Below, piece by piece: positions 30,310 through 39,620 of a DNA stretch of 64,000 bases. The DNA is taken from NCBI GenBank assembly GCA_949775045.1, contig OX459105.1, positions 15,772,227-15,836,226 of the forward strand, in the 5' to 3' direction. Source of the DNA: Metridium senile. Taxonomy: Eukaryota > Cnidaria > Anthozoa > Actiniaria > Metridiidae. Positions within the stretch are counted from its first letter, which is position 1. Every line of letters starts with the position of its first letter. Position numbers and translations under genes: made by a program. The notes under the pieces are model-generated. The model saw nothing but the letters and a program-made list of their open reading frames with translations. It did not search any database and was not told where the DNA came from.

Positions 30310-30720
30310 CTGGGTTTTTGTGTATGTTTGTCTCTCTGTTTGTATGTCTGTTTTATTGTTTGTGTTTGTCTGTTTGTATATGTCTGTTTTATTGTTTGTG
30401 TTTGTCTATCTGTTTGTATATGTCTGTTTTATTGTTTGTGTTTGTCTATCTGTTTGTGTATGTCTGTTTTATTGTTTGTGTTTGTCTATCTGTTTGTATG
30501 TCTGTTTTATTGTGTGTGTTTGTCTATCTGTTTGTATGTCTGTTTTATTGTTTGTGTTTGTCTATCTGTTTGTATATGTCTGTTTTATTGTTTGTGTTTG
30601 TCTATCTGTTTGTATATGTCTGTTTTATTGTTTGTGTTTGTCTATCTGTTTGTATATGTCTGTTTTATTGTTTGTGTTTGTCTATCTGTTTGTATATGTC
30701 TGTTTTATTGTTTGTGTGTC
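30310..30720. repeat. 40-bp TG/TTTG-rich minisatellite
   Basis: About ten units contain GTCTGTTTTATTGTTTGTG and TTTGTCTATCTGTTTGTATA, spaced 40 bp with occasional 38-bp variants. The absence of stop codons in three forward frames arises from base composition and is not evidence of a gene. Confidence 0.95.
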
Positions 30721-31098
30721 TGCCTTTGTCTGTTTATGTTTGCTTTTTTCTACCCGTTTCGTTTGACTGTCTATCTGCATGCGTTATTCTGTTTGTCTGT
30801 TTCGTTTATGTGTCTGTTCGTCTATATTTTAGCCTGTTTCTGTTTTGTTTTTTTGTTTATTTTCGTTTGTCTGTTTATATATTGTTTTTGTCTACTCGTT
30901 TTCTTTGTTTGTTTCAGTATGCATGCGTTAATCTGTCAGTCTGTATGTCTGTTTATGGTGGTCCTGTAAGCACTCTGCTAACTTAATTCATAACCCTCTC
31001 TACCCCTTAACTTACATGGTTTTAAAAAGTTATTCCCCTTCTAGCATTATTGATCAGCATGCCGTGGGGGGAGGGGTGGGGGTTGCAACACGTGGTAT

Positions 31099-31114
31099 CC
31101 CCCCCCCCCCCCCC
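31099..31114. repeat. Poly-C tract, 16 bases
   Basis: A C run follows a G-rich stretch (GGGGGGAGGGGTGGGGG) about 20 bases to its left, so the two can pair or form quadruplex-type structures. Confidence 0.85.
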
Positions 31115-31364
31115 TTTTCATATGATACGGTTTGACCCACGTTGTATATAGTTAAAACACCTCAATACATAAAATGTAAAAACATTTGATATTTCTTTTC
31201 ACATAAAACATGACACATAGTCTAAAAGGCAAAACCCTTTGCTTTAAAATACCTCGAAATAAGTTTCGACTTAGTCTGAATAGTTCTAATCTATTAAACT
31301 AGCCTAAAAAATAAAAATGCACAAAACCTCTGTTGTAATCTTGTTCCTTATTGTTGTGATGCGA

Positions 31365-31985
31365 CGTGAATCGATGTATTGTGATGAGATTTGATGCGAT
31401 GCGATGTGAAGTAATGTGCTGTGATGCGATGCGATGCGTGCGGTGAGATTTGATGCGCTGGATGTGATTTGTTGCGATGTGCTGTGATGCGCGCGATGTG
31501 ATGTCATGCGATGTGATGCTATGCAATGTGATGTGATATTTGATGTGATATAATGTGATGTGATATAATGTTATGTGATGAGTTGTAATACTTGATGCGA
31601 TGCAATGTGATGCGATGAGATACCATGCGATGTAATATGTTGCGATGTGATATGTTGTGATGTCATGTCATGTCATGTGATGCGATTTGATGTCATGTGA
31701 TGCGATGTCATGTCATGTGATGCGATTTGATGTGATGTGATGTAATGTGATTTGATGTGATCAGATGTGATCAGGTGTGATCAGATGAGATGTGATGTGA
31801 TGTGATGTGATGTGATGTGATGTGATGTGATGTGATGTGATGTGATGTGATGCGATGTGATGTAATGTGATCAGATGTGATCAGATGTGATCAGATGTCA
31901 TGTGATGTCATGTGATGTCATGTGATGTGATGCGATGTGATGCGATGTGATGTGATGTGATCAGATGTGATGTGATGTGATGTGA
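31365..31985. repeat. Degenerate pentanucleotide array (TGTGA/TGCGA)n
   Basis: About 120 five-base units, mostly GATGT, GATGC and their variants, run without a coding signal. A subset forms GATCAGATGTGATCAG-type motifs near 31760-31960. The array lies just downstream of the HNRNPU-like gene. Confidence 0.93.
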
Positions 31986-32034
31986 TTACCTGTGGTCTCT
32001 ATTTACTGTCAGTTATGCCCTCTGGTTGACGACT

Positions 32035-32574
32035 ATTACTACGAGTATCTATCTAGTGTCTATATCCTCTGTTATAACGTTATTTTTTGTTTCCAGTAGT
32101 ACCGTTCAATGTTGATCTGTGGTTCTCTTGGCCTCTATAATAATGGTTGATACCCATTACTATCTACCTAGTGCCTATAGCCTGTTATACAGTTTGTTCA
32201 TCTCGTTTCCAATAGTTACGTTCTTCGTTGATCTGTAGTTCTCTTGATACCTATTACTACGGGTATATCTAGTGCCTATAGCCTGTTATACAGTTTGTTC
32301 ATCTCGTTTCCAATAGTTACGTTCTTCGTTGATCTGTAGTTCTCTTGATACCTTTTACTACGGGTATATCTAGTGCCTATAGCCTGTTATACAATAGTTA
32401 CGTTCTTCGTTGATCTGTAGTTCTCTTGATACCTATTACTACGGGTATATCTAGTGCCTACAGCCTCTGTCATACGGTTAGTTTTGTTTCCTGTAGTACC
32501 GTTCATCGTTGATCTGTGGTTTTCTTGACCTTATACTATTCAACGCTGAAACCAGAAGGACCACGGGTATCTAT
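32035..32574 (-). repeat. 3'-UTR minisatellite of the HNRNPU-like gene, about 100-120 bp unit
   Basis: Five or six units in minus sense contain CAGATCAACGAAGAACG, TAACTATTGGAAACGAG and GTATAACAGGCTATAG, followed by an arm with GATATACCCGTAGTAATAGG. The unit closest to the stop codon is the coding sequence of the last residues of the gene. Translated in that frame the downstream units still read QINDERYY and QINEERNYW, followed by stops. Confidence 0.85.
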
Positions 32575-35500
32575 TTATCTATAGCCTCTGTTATAAGGGT
32601 TGTGCCTGTTATTACCATAGGGACGTTCATCATTGATAGATGGTTGTCTTTCTACTCTACAATCATTTTCCTGTGGTTGACGCCCTGCATCAAAGGAATC
32701 ATAAGGCGTACACCCGCCAGAATACGTCTCCGGTATTGAGTACGGATGGGTATCAGTTCGATACCTGGCCAGGTTATAACAGTTATTCATCAGAGAAATT
32801 TGGTAATGGTTAGGGTCAGGGTAAGCTTGAGCCTGCTGATAATAACCGCTGTAACTGTCTTGAGGTCCGTTGTTGTACTGTGGTTGCGGAGGCCTGGGCT
32901 GATAATTAGGCTGCGAGTATGCTGACCTTGCGTCATATGCTCCATGTCCCCTAGGTGGGTGCTGTGGGTCGGAAGTTTCATGTGCCCCTGGAGGGTACCG
33001 TGGGGCTGGTAGTTCACTGCCATGACCCCGTGGGGAATACACTGATGGGTGAGCTACATGAGCCCCTGGGGGGTACCGTGTGGCTGCTGGCTCACTTCCG
33101 TGAGCAAGCTGGGGGTATCCTGACGCGGTTGGAGAGTGAGTTCCATAAGCCCCTGGGGGGTACCGTGTGGCTGCTTGCTCACTTCCATGACCACTCGTGC
33201 TGTAGCCTGTCGCAGTTGGTCCATGAGCGCCTGTGGGGTACTGTTGGGCTGGTGGTTCCCTTGGGGGGTGCCGTAAGGGAAGTGGTTGATGCATTCCTTG
33301 ATCCCTAGGGGGGTACTGTGAGGTATGTATTGATCCAGAGTGTTGATTGTAAGGATTGCAAGATTCTTTAGCTCGAGGTTCCTCGCCTGAACCTTCCCCT
33401 TTTCGTTTCATTTCTCTCTCTCGTTCGTTCTCTTGATACAACCTTCCTTCTTCACGGAATTCCTCGACTAACCGTGTAGACCTTTCTTGATTCTCTTCAA
33501 TGAACCATACGTCATCAAACAATTCACCAACTTCTGGTATGGTAAAGTTCGCCTTCATCTGCATCACAGCATTTTCTGGGACTACTTTCCCTTCTTCTTT
33601 CTCCCTCTTCACAGATCGTTGCTTTAAAACTTGGTTAGTGTTCACAATAACGGCTGCTGTGCGTTTAAAACCATGGAAAGAAGACATCTTCTTTGCACGA
33701 GCTCCTGGGTAAACATTAGTCTGATCAAGGATATAGTTCCTCTTCTGTTTCTCGGCGATCTTAAACATCTTATTCAATACATTAGTGGCTTGTTTGATGA
33801 GCTGCTCCCAGCGACCATGGTAATTCCTCTGCCTGGTCAACCCTGTTACTTTCATTCTGTCCATGATGGTGTTGGTACCCAGCACATTAATCCTCGAATC
33901 TTTGTGCTCAGCAGTGAACTGATTTGCCCAGACTGTCTTACCAGCACCAGGAAGACCTACCATCATTATTACCTGGCAATCCCTAAAAGTGTCTGGACCG
34001 CGAGTACCACGAGTTAACATATTCTTGGGCACATTGTTTATCATGGTAAAGCCTTGGATTGGGGAGACTTCAGAGCGGTAGCAACCAAAATTAACCTGAA
34101 CCTTCATGTTTTTGATGGTTACATGAGGAAAAAATGCACAATTTGTTTCCTGGAGGTCAAAAGCCTTTCCCAGAAACAAACCATTCTTACTGAAAAATAT
34201 ATGCTTGCTATCAAAGTCAATATAACAACTTATAATATCATTGACACCATACGGTTGTCCATAGTCCAAGAACTTGTTATTAAATGATGATTTCCCGGTT
34301 CCACCATAACCATACGAGAGCCTGTCCTCACCAACATTCAAGCTTGAGGCATCCGTTGACCAGCCGACTCTTGCAACATGTGGATTTCGTTCGGTATCTG
34401 GCATACTGACGCGTAGCTTTTCAAGAATGAGAACCTCAAAGCAAACCTAAAATGAAACAAATTGAATATTTTAAGAATGCATTAGTAATTCTAGCCTGTG
34501 AACAACCGTCCCCAACCCTCCCCCTGCTGGGAGAATGCTGGGAAACTGAAATGTAAGGGGAAAGTGGTGGGGATGGCTGAAAACAGGCTAAATTAATTGT
34601 CATTAACATAACTTTGTATCACAATTATCATTATTTTATCGGCATCAAATAAAAGAAGCTATCCCTATTATTATTACAATAATAGAGCGAAAGCACTAGA
34701 ACCATGAAATAAAAACAAAATAGTTACTAACTAATAGTTTCTATTTAGTGACTATTTAGTCAGTATCTCTCTGCAGCCAGAAACATCAAATACAAAAGGA
34801 AACAATACCTCATTACAACTTCACTTGTCTTTTATAGTTACTAACAGTCGCTAAATAAGAACTATTAGTTAGTAACTATTTTGTTTTTATTTCATGGTTC
34901 TAGTGCTTTCGCTCTATATAGCCATTCTTTTAATTTTAAAGATTTTTAATTCAATTTGTTTATTTAATCTATTTTTTTGCTAATTAAAATGAATATGGTC
35001 AATGATAAAAAGACATTTTACTATTCCAAATGTCACATTTCTTCTTAGTATTCATTATTTTTTCTACTGAATTGACTCTAATGTGCTTTAATACATAAAC
35101 CATATCTTGTGAAAGAATATAATCAATAATGATTGAGATTTAAGAAATAGAAGACGATTTTTTGTGTTATATAGCCTGATCTAAACACGCGTGATGTTGG
35201 GAGAACACGAGAGAGCGTAGGAAAAGCACGAGCCATTAGGCGAGTGCTTTTCCAGCTCTCGAGTGTTCTCCCAACATCACAAGTGTTTAGATCAGGCTAT
35301 ATAACACGGAAAATCGTCTTCTACTGCTTTTATAAAATATTTTTTGAGGCTAAATCGGCATTTTAATTGCTGATAAGAATAGCAATTCTCAATACGCCAT
35401 CAATAAGCGCACACATGTTTAGATAGCCTCATCCAACACGGTTTTTGACCAATCAGTGCGTGCGTACTATCTAAATTATTTTATAAATTTATTTAATGAT

Positions 35501-37904
35501 GAAAATTAAAGGAATTAAGTTTTCGGTTTGATGATCAGGTAAAAGTAAATTAAATTATGCAAATACATCAATATGGAATATACTAGTTATATACAATGGT
35601 TTCAAGTGGTATTTCCTACGAGTCACTTGTATTTTCTAGTTAAAACATGAGCCTTTAGGCAAGTGTGTATGGAAAGAAAATACAAGTGATGAGTGGAATA
35701 TTCATGGTATGTGACAAGTAAACATTGTATAACTATTTTATCTCACATCATATAAAATAAAGAGAACCCGCAATGTATCATGGGAAGAGGCAGTTGAATA
35801 CTGCCGAATGTACAACAGCTTTCTAGCATTCTGATTGATTGTCTTTGTTGTTGTTTTTTTGTTGAGACCGCAAATCATGGTATCATACATTTGATGTAGC
35901 CAATATTGACAAATTCAAATCATTATCTAGCCTGCGTTACAGACTCTTGTAAGCGCTCGAAATGTCTCCCGCCAACAAGCGTCTGAGCGCCGAGAGCAAA
36001 AATTCCATACTGATGACGTTCTTTGACCCAGATCGGGTCAAAAGCTCTGATTGGACAATTTTGTTTAATTGACACCTCATATGCAAATCAAGAGCGGTTT
36101 CGCTTCTTTGACTGAAATCTTAACTCAAACAACACTTCTACAGTTATATTTATTCAAAATAATGGTTTCATAGAGCATATTAAAGACAAGAATGATACAT
36201 TGCAGCGAATTATCAAAATCTCATGTCGAGATTTGAGAAGGATTTCAACGCCGTGAACTTTTGCCGACCTAATTTAATACACAAGAGTTCTTCGGTATTT
36301 GTAATAAAATCTTCAATAAACTCAAACAACACTTCTACAGTTATATTCATTCAAAAATAATGATTTCATGGAGCACATTTGTGACATTAATCAGACATTA
36401 AAGCGAATTATTACAATCTAATGGCGAGATTTGAGAAGGACTCATGCATCTGTTGCATTAAATTAAGATATTCACACGGCGTGATAAGTCACTGTTGTCA
36501 TAGTTTTGCTTTTATCACAGACTAATGTGCTTGTATTCGTCTCCGATATATGCTCTGAAGATAATTCATTTGGTCTTTCATGATGGCAGCGGAGAAACGA
36601 CGATAATAATCGCATTTTCCTTCCACAAATTGCTCGAGAAGTTCGAAGCCATCTATTTCGATGAGAGGAACAACCTGAAAAATAATTGAATTGTCTGTGC
36701 AAGGCTAACGAATGCATCTTTTCCATTAGAAAAGCTAAATAAAGCATTTAACTGGCTTTCAGTGAGTGAATTGATCCAGAATATAGAAGAAACTTCACGA
36801 ACGGCATCGCCATTCCTAGTTTATCATGTTTATCGGCGTTACTGCTGCTAACTCGTGTATTGCGTGACTGCATTCCAACGTCATCAGTATGGAATTTTTG
36901 CTCTCGGCGCGCAGACACTTGTTGGCGGGAGACGTTTCGAGCGCTTACAAGGGTCTGTAACGCAGGCTAATCATTATCAGCATTATCATGCAATAGTTTA
37001 TACATCATTATAATCATCATAAAAATTACTATTATCATCACTTTTTACCATCATCATCATGACCACCATCATCAACATGATCATCATTATTACCATCATC
37101 ATCATCATCAACTTTATAATCATCACCAGCACCAGCACCACCATCAACATCATCACCACCATCAACATCCTCATCATCACTATATCCATCATCATCACCA
37201 TCACCATCATCATCATCACCATCATCACTATTACCATCATCATCACCATCAACATCATCATCACCACCATCAACATCATCAACATCATCATCATCACCAT
37301 CACCATCATCATCACCATCATCACTATTACCATCATCATCACCATCAACATCATCATCACCACCATCAACATCATCACTATTACCATCATCATCACCACC
37401 GTCAACATCATCACTATTACCATCATCATCACCATCACCACCATCACCAACACCACCATAAACATTACTATTACCATCACCATCACCATCACCACCATCA
37501 ACATCGCCATCAACATCATCACTATTACCACCATCAACATCTTCATTATCATCACTATTACTATCATGTTCATCACCACCATCACATCACAACAGCTAGC
37601 TGTAAAAAACCATCGTGTATAAATAAACATCACCATCGTCATCTCAAACTTCAATCATTTACACACATACCTTCCCAGAAGAAACCCCATAAGTAGATCG
37701 AGCTCCAGCCCACAAGTACTCAAAACCATCTTGATACAAACTACTACCAGTGCATCCATCTCTTTGAATTACAAAGTTCAAATCGCTGTTGTATTCGTCC
37801 AAAACAATCGGAGCTGTATCTGACAGACTTCGATTAACTGAAGGCGGAACATTTCCTTGTCTTGCATTTCCATAATGATTTTGATGTCCTGTATTGAAAT
37901 ACAT
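32575..37904 (-). CDS. HNRNPU/HNRNPUL-family protein: SPRY, P-loop kinase-like, disordered tail
   Basis: Members of this family are nuclear RNA- and chromatin-associated proteins. Exons are 37671-37904 (or 37671-37888 if spliced at a CAG there) and 32575-34446, joined in phase 0. Starting at the ATG at 37904, which follows an in-frame stop, the protein has 701 residues. The SPRY region spans about 30-220 with YLWAGARSTYGV, VCFEV, VARVGWSTD and SYGYGGTGKSS. The kinase-like domain has P-loop GLPGAGKT (about 242-249), LGTNTIMDRMKV, RQRNYHGRWE and RNYILDQTNVY, all close to vertebrate HNRNPU and HNRNPUL1. The C-terminus is Pro/Tyr/Gly-rich with repeated YPPGAHG and GHGSE units instead of a plain RGG box. 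No SAP domain was found: either it is absent or encoded upstream. Which vertebrate paralogue is closest cannot be settled here. Confidence 0.92.
34492..34590. mobile_element. TAGCCTGTG foldback element in the HNRNPU-like intron
   Basis: TAGCCTGTG and, near the left end, CCGTCCCCAACCCTCCCC pair with GGGGAAAGTGGTGGGGATGG and the closing CAGGCTA. Pairing is imperfect and no target duplication is clear. Confidence 0.6.
34683..34916. mobile_element. MITE copy B, TA-flanked, about 70-bp inverted ends
   Basis: TAGAGCGAAAGCACTAGAAC on the left is inverted as GTTCTAGTGCTTTCGCTCTA on the right. The arms continue through CATGAAATAAAAACAAAATA and the TAGTTACTAACTAATAG region. TA dinucleotides at both ends fit a Tc1/mariner-type insertion. 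This copy is better preserved than the one at 24744-24972. Confidence 0.88.
35148..35323. mobile_element. Long hairpin foldback element
   Basis: TAGAAGACGAT at the left and ATCGTCTTCTA at the right border arms of about 75 bp. Inside, TAGCCTGATCTAAACAC and GTGTTTAGATCAGGCTA form a nested terminus (35172-35299), followed by GATGTTGGGAGAACACGAGAG and its inversion. Confidence 0.85.
35585..35734. mobile_element. Foldback element with AGTTATAtACAATG ends
   Basis: The left arm AGTTATATACAATGGTTTC through TCACTTGTATTTTCT is inverted on the right as AGAAAATACAAGTGATGAG through AACATTGTATAACT. Confidence 0.78.
35919..36978. mobile_element. Mutator-like non-autonomous element, 1042 bp
   Basis: The element 35928-36969 has 93-bp terminal inverted repeats (35928-36020 and 36877-36969, about four mismatches) that begin TAGCCTGCGTTACAGAC. 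It is flanked by a perfect 9-bp duplication ATCATTATC at 35919-35927 and 36970-36978. Inside, a block of about 125 bp starting CTCAAACAACACTTCTACAG occurs at 36124 and 36319. No transposase is encoded. Long inverted ends with 9-bp duplications are the pattern of Mutator-like elements, so I infer mobilisation by such an enzyme. It lies in the HNRNPU-like intron. Confidence 0.9.
36995..37625. repeat. ATC/ACC microsatellite in the HNRNPU-like intron
   Basis: Several hundred bases of ATC, CAC and AAC triplets with higher-order duplications end about 45 bases from the splice donor of the upstream coding exon. Long open frames on both strands here are products of the triplet repeat. Confidence 0.93.
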
Positions 37905-38019
37905 GGGTTTTGTGTACTTTTCAAGTTAGTTTTCTGTCTTTTCGAAGGTTAAGTAGCTATTATAAAGGCGGATGTTATAGCAGACAGTACAAACGAAAGA
38001 CAATGCAAATTTGTTTTTG

Positions 38020-38050
38020 TAAAAATGGCGGACGGAAAAAAAGTGGTTAC
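38020..38050 (-). promoter_or_regulatory. YY1-like site, probable promoter of the HNRNPU-like gene
   Basis: AAAAATGGCGGACGG on the plus strand (about 38022-38036) is a strong match to YY1, and TTTTTTTCCGTCC on the minus strand resembles an Ets site. They lie about 120 bp upstream of the ATG at 37904, which supports that ATG as the start. The position of transcription start is not visible. Confidence 0.45.
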
Positions 38051-38059
38051 CAGGCGGCA

Positions 38060-39150
38060 CGCATAACTTGGTTGGCACAGAAAGACCGTGAATACAAGGA
38101 AAAAAATATCATTAATAAAAGAAATTGTGCATTTGTACTCCATGAATAATTACTGTAAACTATAATTACTAAAACATTTAAGCTATTTGTTGTAGTCACT
38201 AAAAAGTATTGTAGGGAAATAAATGCACCAAATTCAAAACAGCTTGTCCAAGGCGAAATGTCCGAAATTATAGGTCGTTTTATGGCGAGCTTCAATTAGA
38301 TCGAAACAACTGTCTACGGTTGTGCCTGAACTTTCTAACAGTCGTTGGAATAAAAAAAAGAAAAACAGAAAAATAAGAAAAGAGGGAGAAAGCCAGAAAG
38401 AACAAATATAGACAGGAAAAGACAACTTGTAGCAAGTAGTGTAGGATGTGCAATAATTCTGAGTTTGGGCTCTGTTATAGTGCTGTAAGTTTTCAGTTTG
38501 GACTCCGTCATATCAATATGGTCAACATGGTCAATATGGTGCCGAAGTGTTCTGAGGAATGGGTAGTTTCCCCCTTTGAATTATAGCTCAAATATTAGAA
38601 GACTTAAAGACTTTTAAAATTCAATTTTATATTTATAACATTCTCAACTCGGTAATAAAATACGAAAATTATGATTAGCTAAGATGTAGAACTATTTTGT
38701 ATACTGAGATCTCTACTGAAGATGTCTCGTCTTTCGGCAAAACTCTCACACAATTTCTAATAAATCAGTGCCGAAACAAAGACAAAAATGAACGCAATTA
38801 CTAATATAAATTATTTTCTATATCAATTGATTAACCATCATGACCGTTTGTTAACGTTTTGTATGTCTTTAGATCAATCTGTGTGGTGAACAGCAGTTTT
38901 GTTTCTTAATCTTTATTGAATTTATTTATCAGGTTATTTATTTCTTTATTTATTGTTTTCAGTTGAACATTGAAATAAGCGTGCATGTTATTTCACGAAG
39001 ATCTCACACAAAATCACGAATCACGAAAAGATCACGTTCATAAACACGAAACGTCTTGTCTTCCCTCACACGACATGTCCTGTGTGACGCACTCTTTTCA
39101 TCCTGTCTTTCCCATTTCATTGTTTAGTTAACACATCTACAAAACTTCAA
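38060..39150. other. Non-coding, no feature seen
   Basis: I looked for a SAP-domain exon of the HNRNPU-like gene on the minus strand and did not find one. No arrays or foldback elements could be supported. Confidence 0.45.
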
Positions 39151-39620
39151 TTGAATTGAATTCGCTTTGGTCTTCAATGTTATATATATGCTCCGACGAA
39201 GGGTTAAAGCTCGAAACGTCAGTAAAGTTAAATATAGTTGCCTATCGTTTATATCAAACGCCGACGCAGCCTATACTAGTTTACTCGCTAGTTTCCATTT
39301 ATGCTCTATACAATTTATTCATACCTTTTTTTTATTCATTTACAGGCATGTCAAATTTTTAATATTAAATTGACGTCCTTTCATGCCCAATATTATATAT
39401 TTTTAATTTTTTAGTTAATGTTATGTTTTGTATAAATGTACATTCATACAAGTCTTGAATTGAATTGAATTCGCTTTGGTCTTCAATATATATTCTATAC
39501 ATTCATACCATTTTTGTATTAATTTTGTTTAAAAAAAACTGGCACAGGTTAAAGTTAAAGTTTTAATATTAAATTAACGTCCTTTCGTGCCCAATATTAT
39601 ACATTTCTTAGTTAAACATA
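39150..39620. repeat. Duplicated segment, left copy interrupted by a family 1 element
   Basis: TTGAATTGAATTCGCTTTGG begins both copies (39150 and 39458), and each continues to AACGTCC or GACGTCC, TTTC and GCCCAATATTATA. Only the left copy contains an added family 1 unit of about 110 bp at 39190-39300. The right copy therefore shows the site without the insertion. Confidence 0.82.
39190..39300 (+). mobile_element. Family 1 hammerhead-like element, single insertion
   Basis: The core reads CTCCGACGAAGGGTTAAAGC, then TCGAAACGTCAGTAAAG. The usual middle part (ACATTTTTTACGGTGTTACA) is absent and the copy proceeds to CCTATCGTTTATATC and ends CTCGCTAGTTTCC. ATGCTC occurs at both borders, though part of it belongs to the element start. 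Confidence 0.85.

Noticed and set aside
30242..30986. Three overlapping forward frames of 174-236 residues, rich in Leu, Cys, Phe and Val
   Set aside because: They all translate one 40-bp T/G-rich minisatellite that lacks stop codons in every forward frame; no signal peptide logic, splice context or known domain.
32955..34287. Several plus-strand frames opposite the HNRNPU-like exon
   Set aside because: Shadows of the minus-strand coding exon, which matches SPRY and P-loop motifs throughout.
36472..36747. 91-residue minus frame inside the Mutator-like element
   Set aside because: No transposase motif and not conserved with any family I know; the element appears non-autonomous.
36998..37654. 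Frames of 187-218 residues rich in Met/Val or Ile/Thr
   Set aside because: Products of the trinucleotide repeat in the HNRNPU-like intron.
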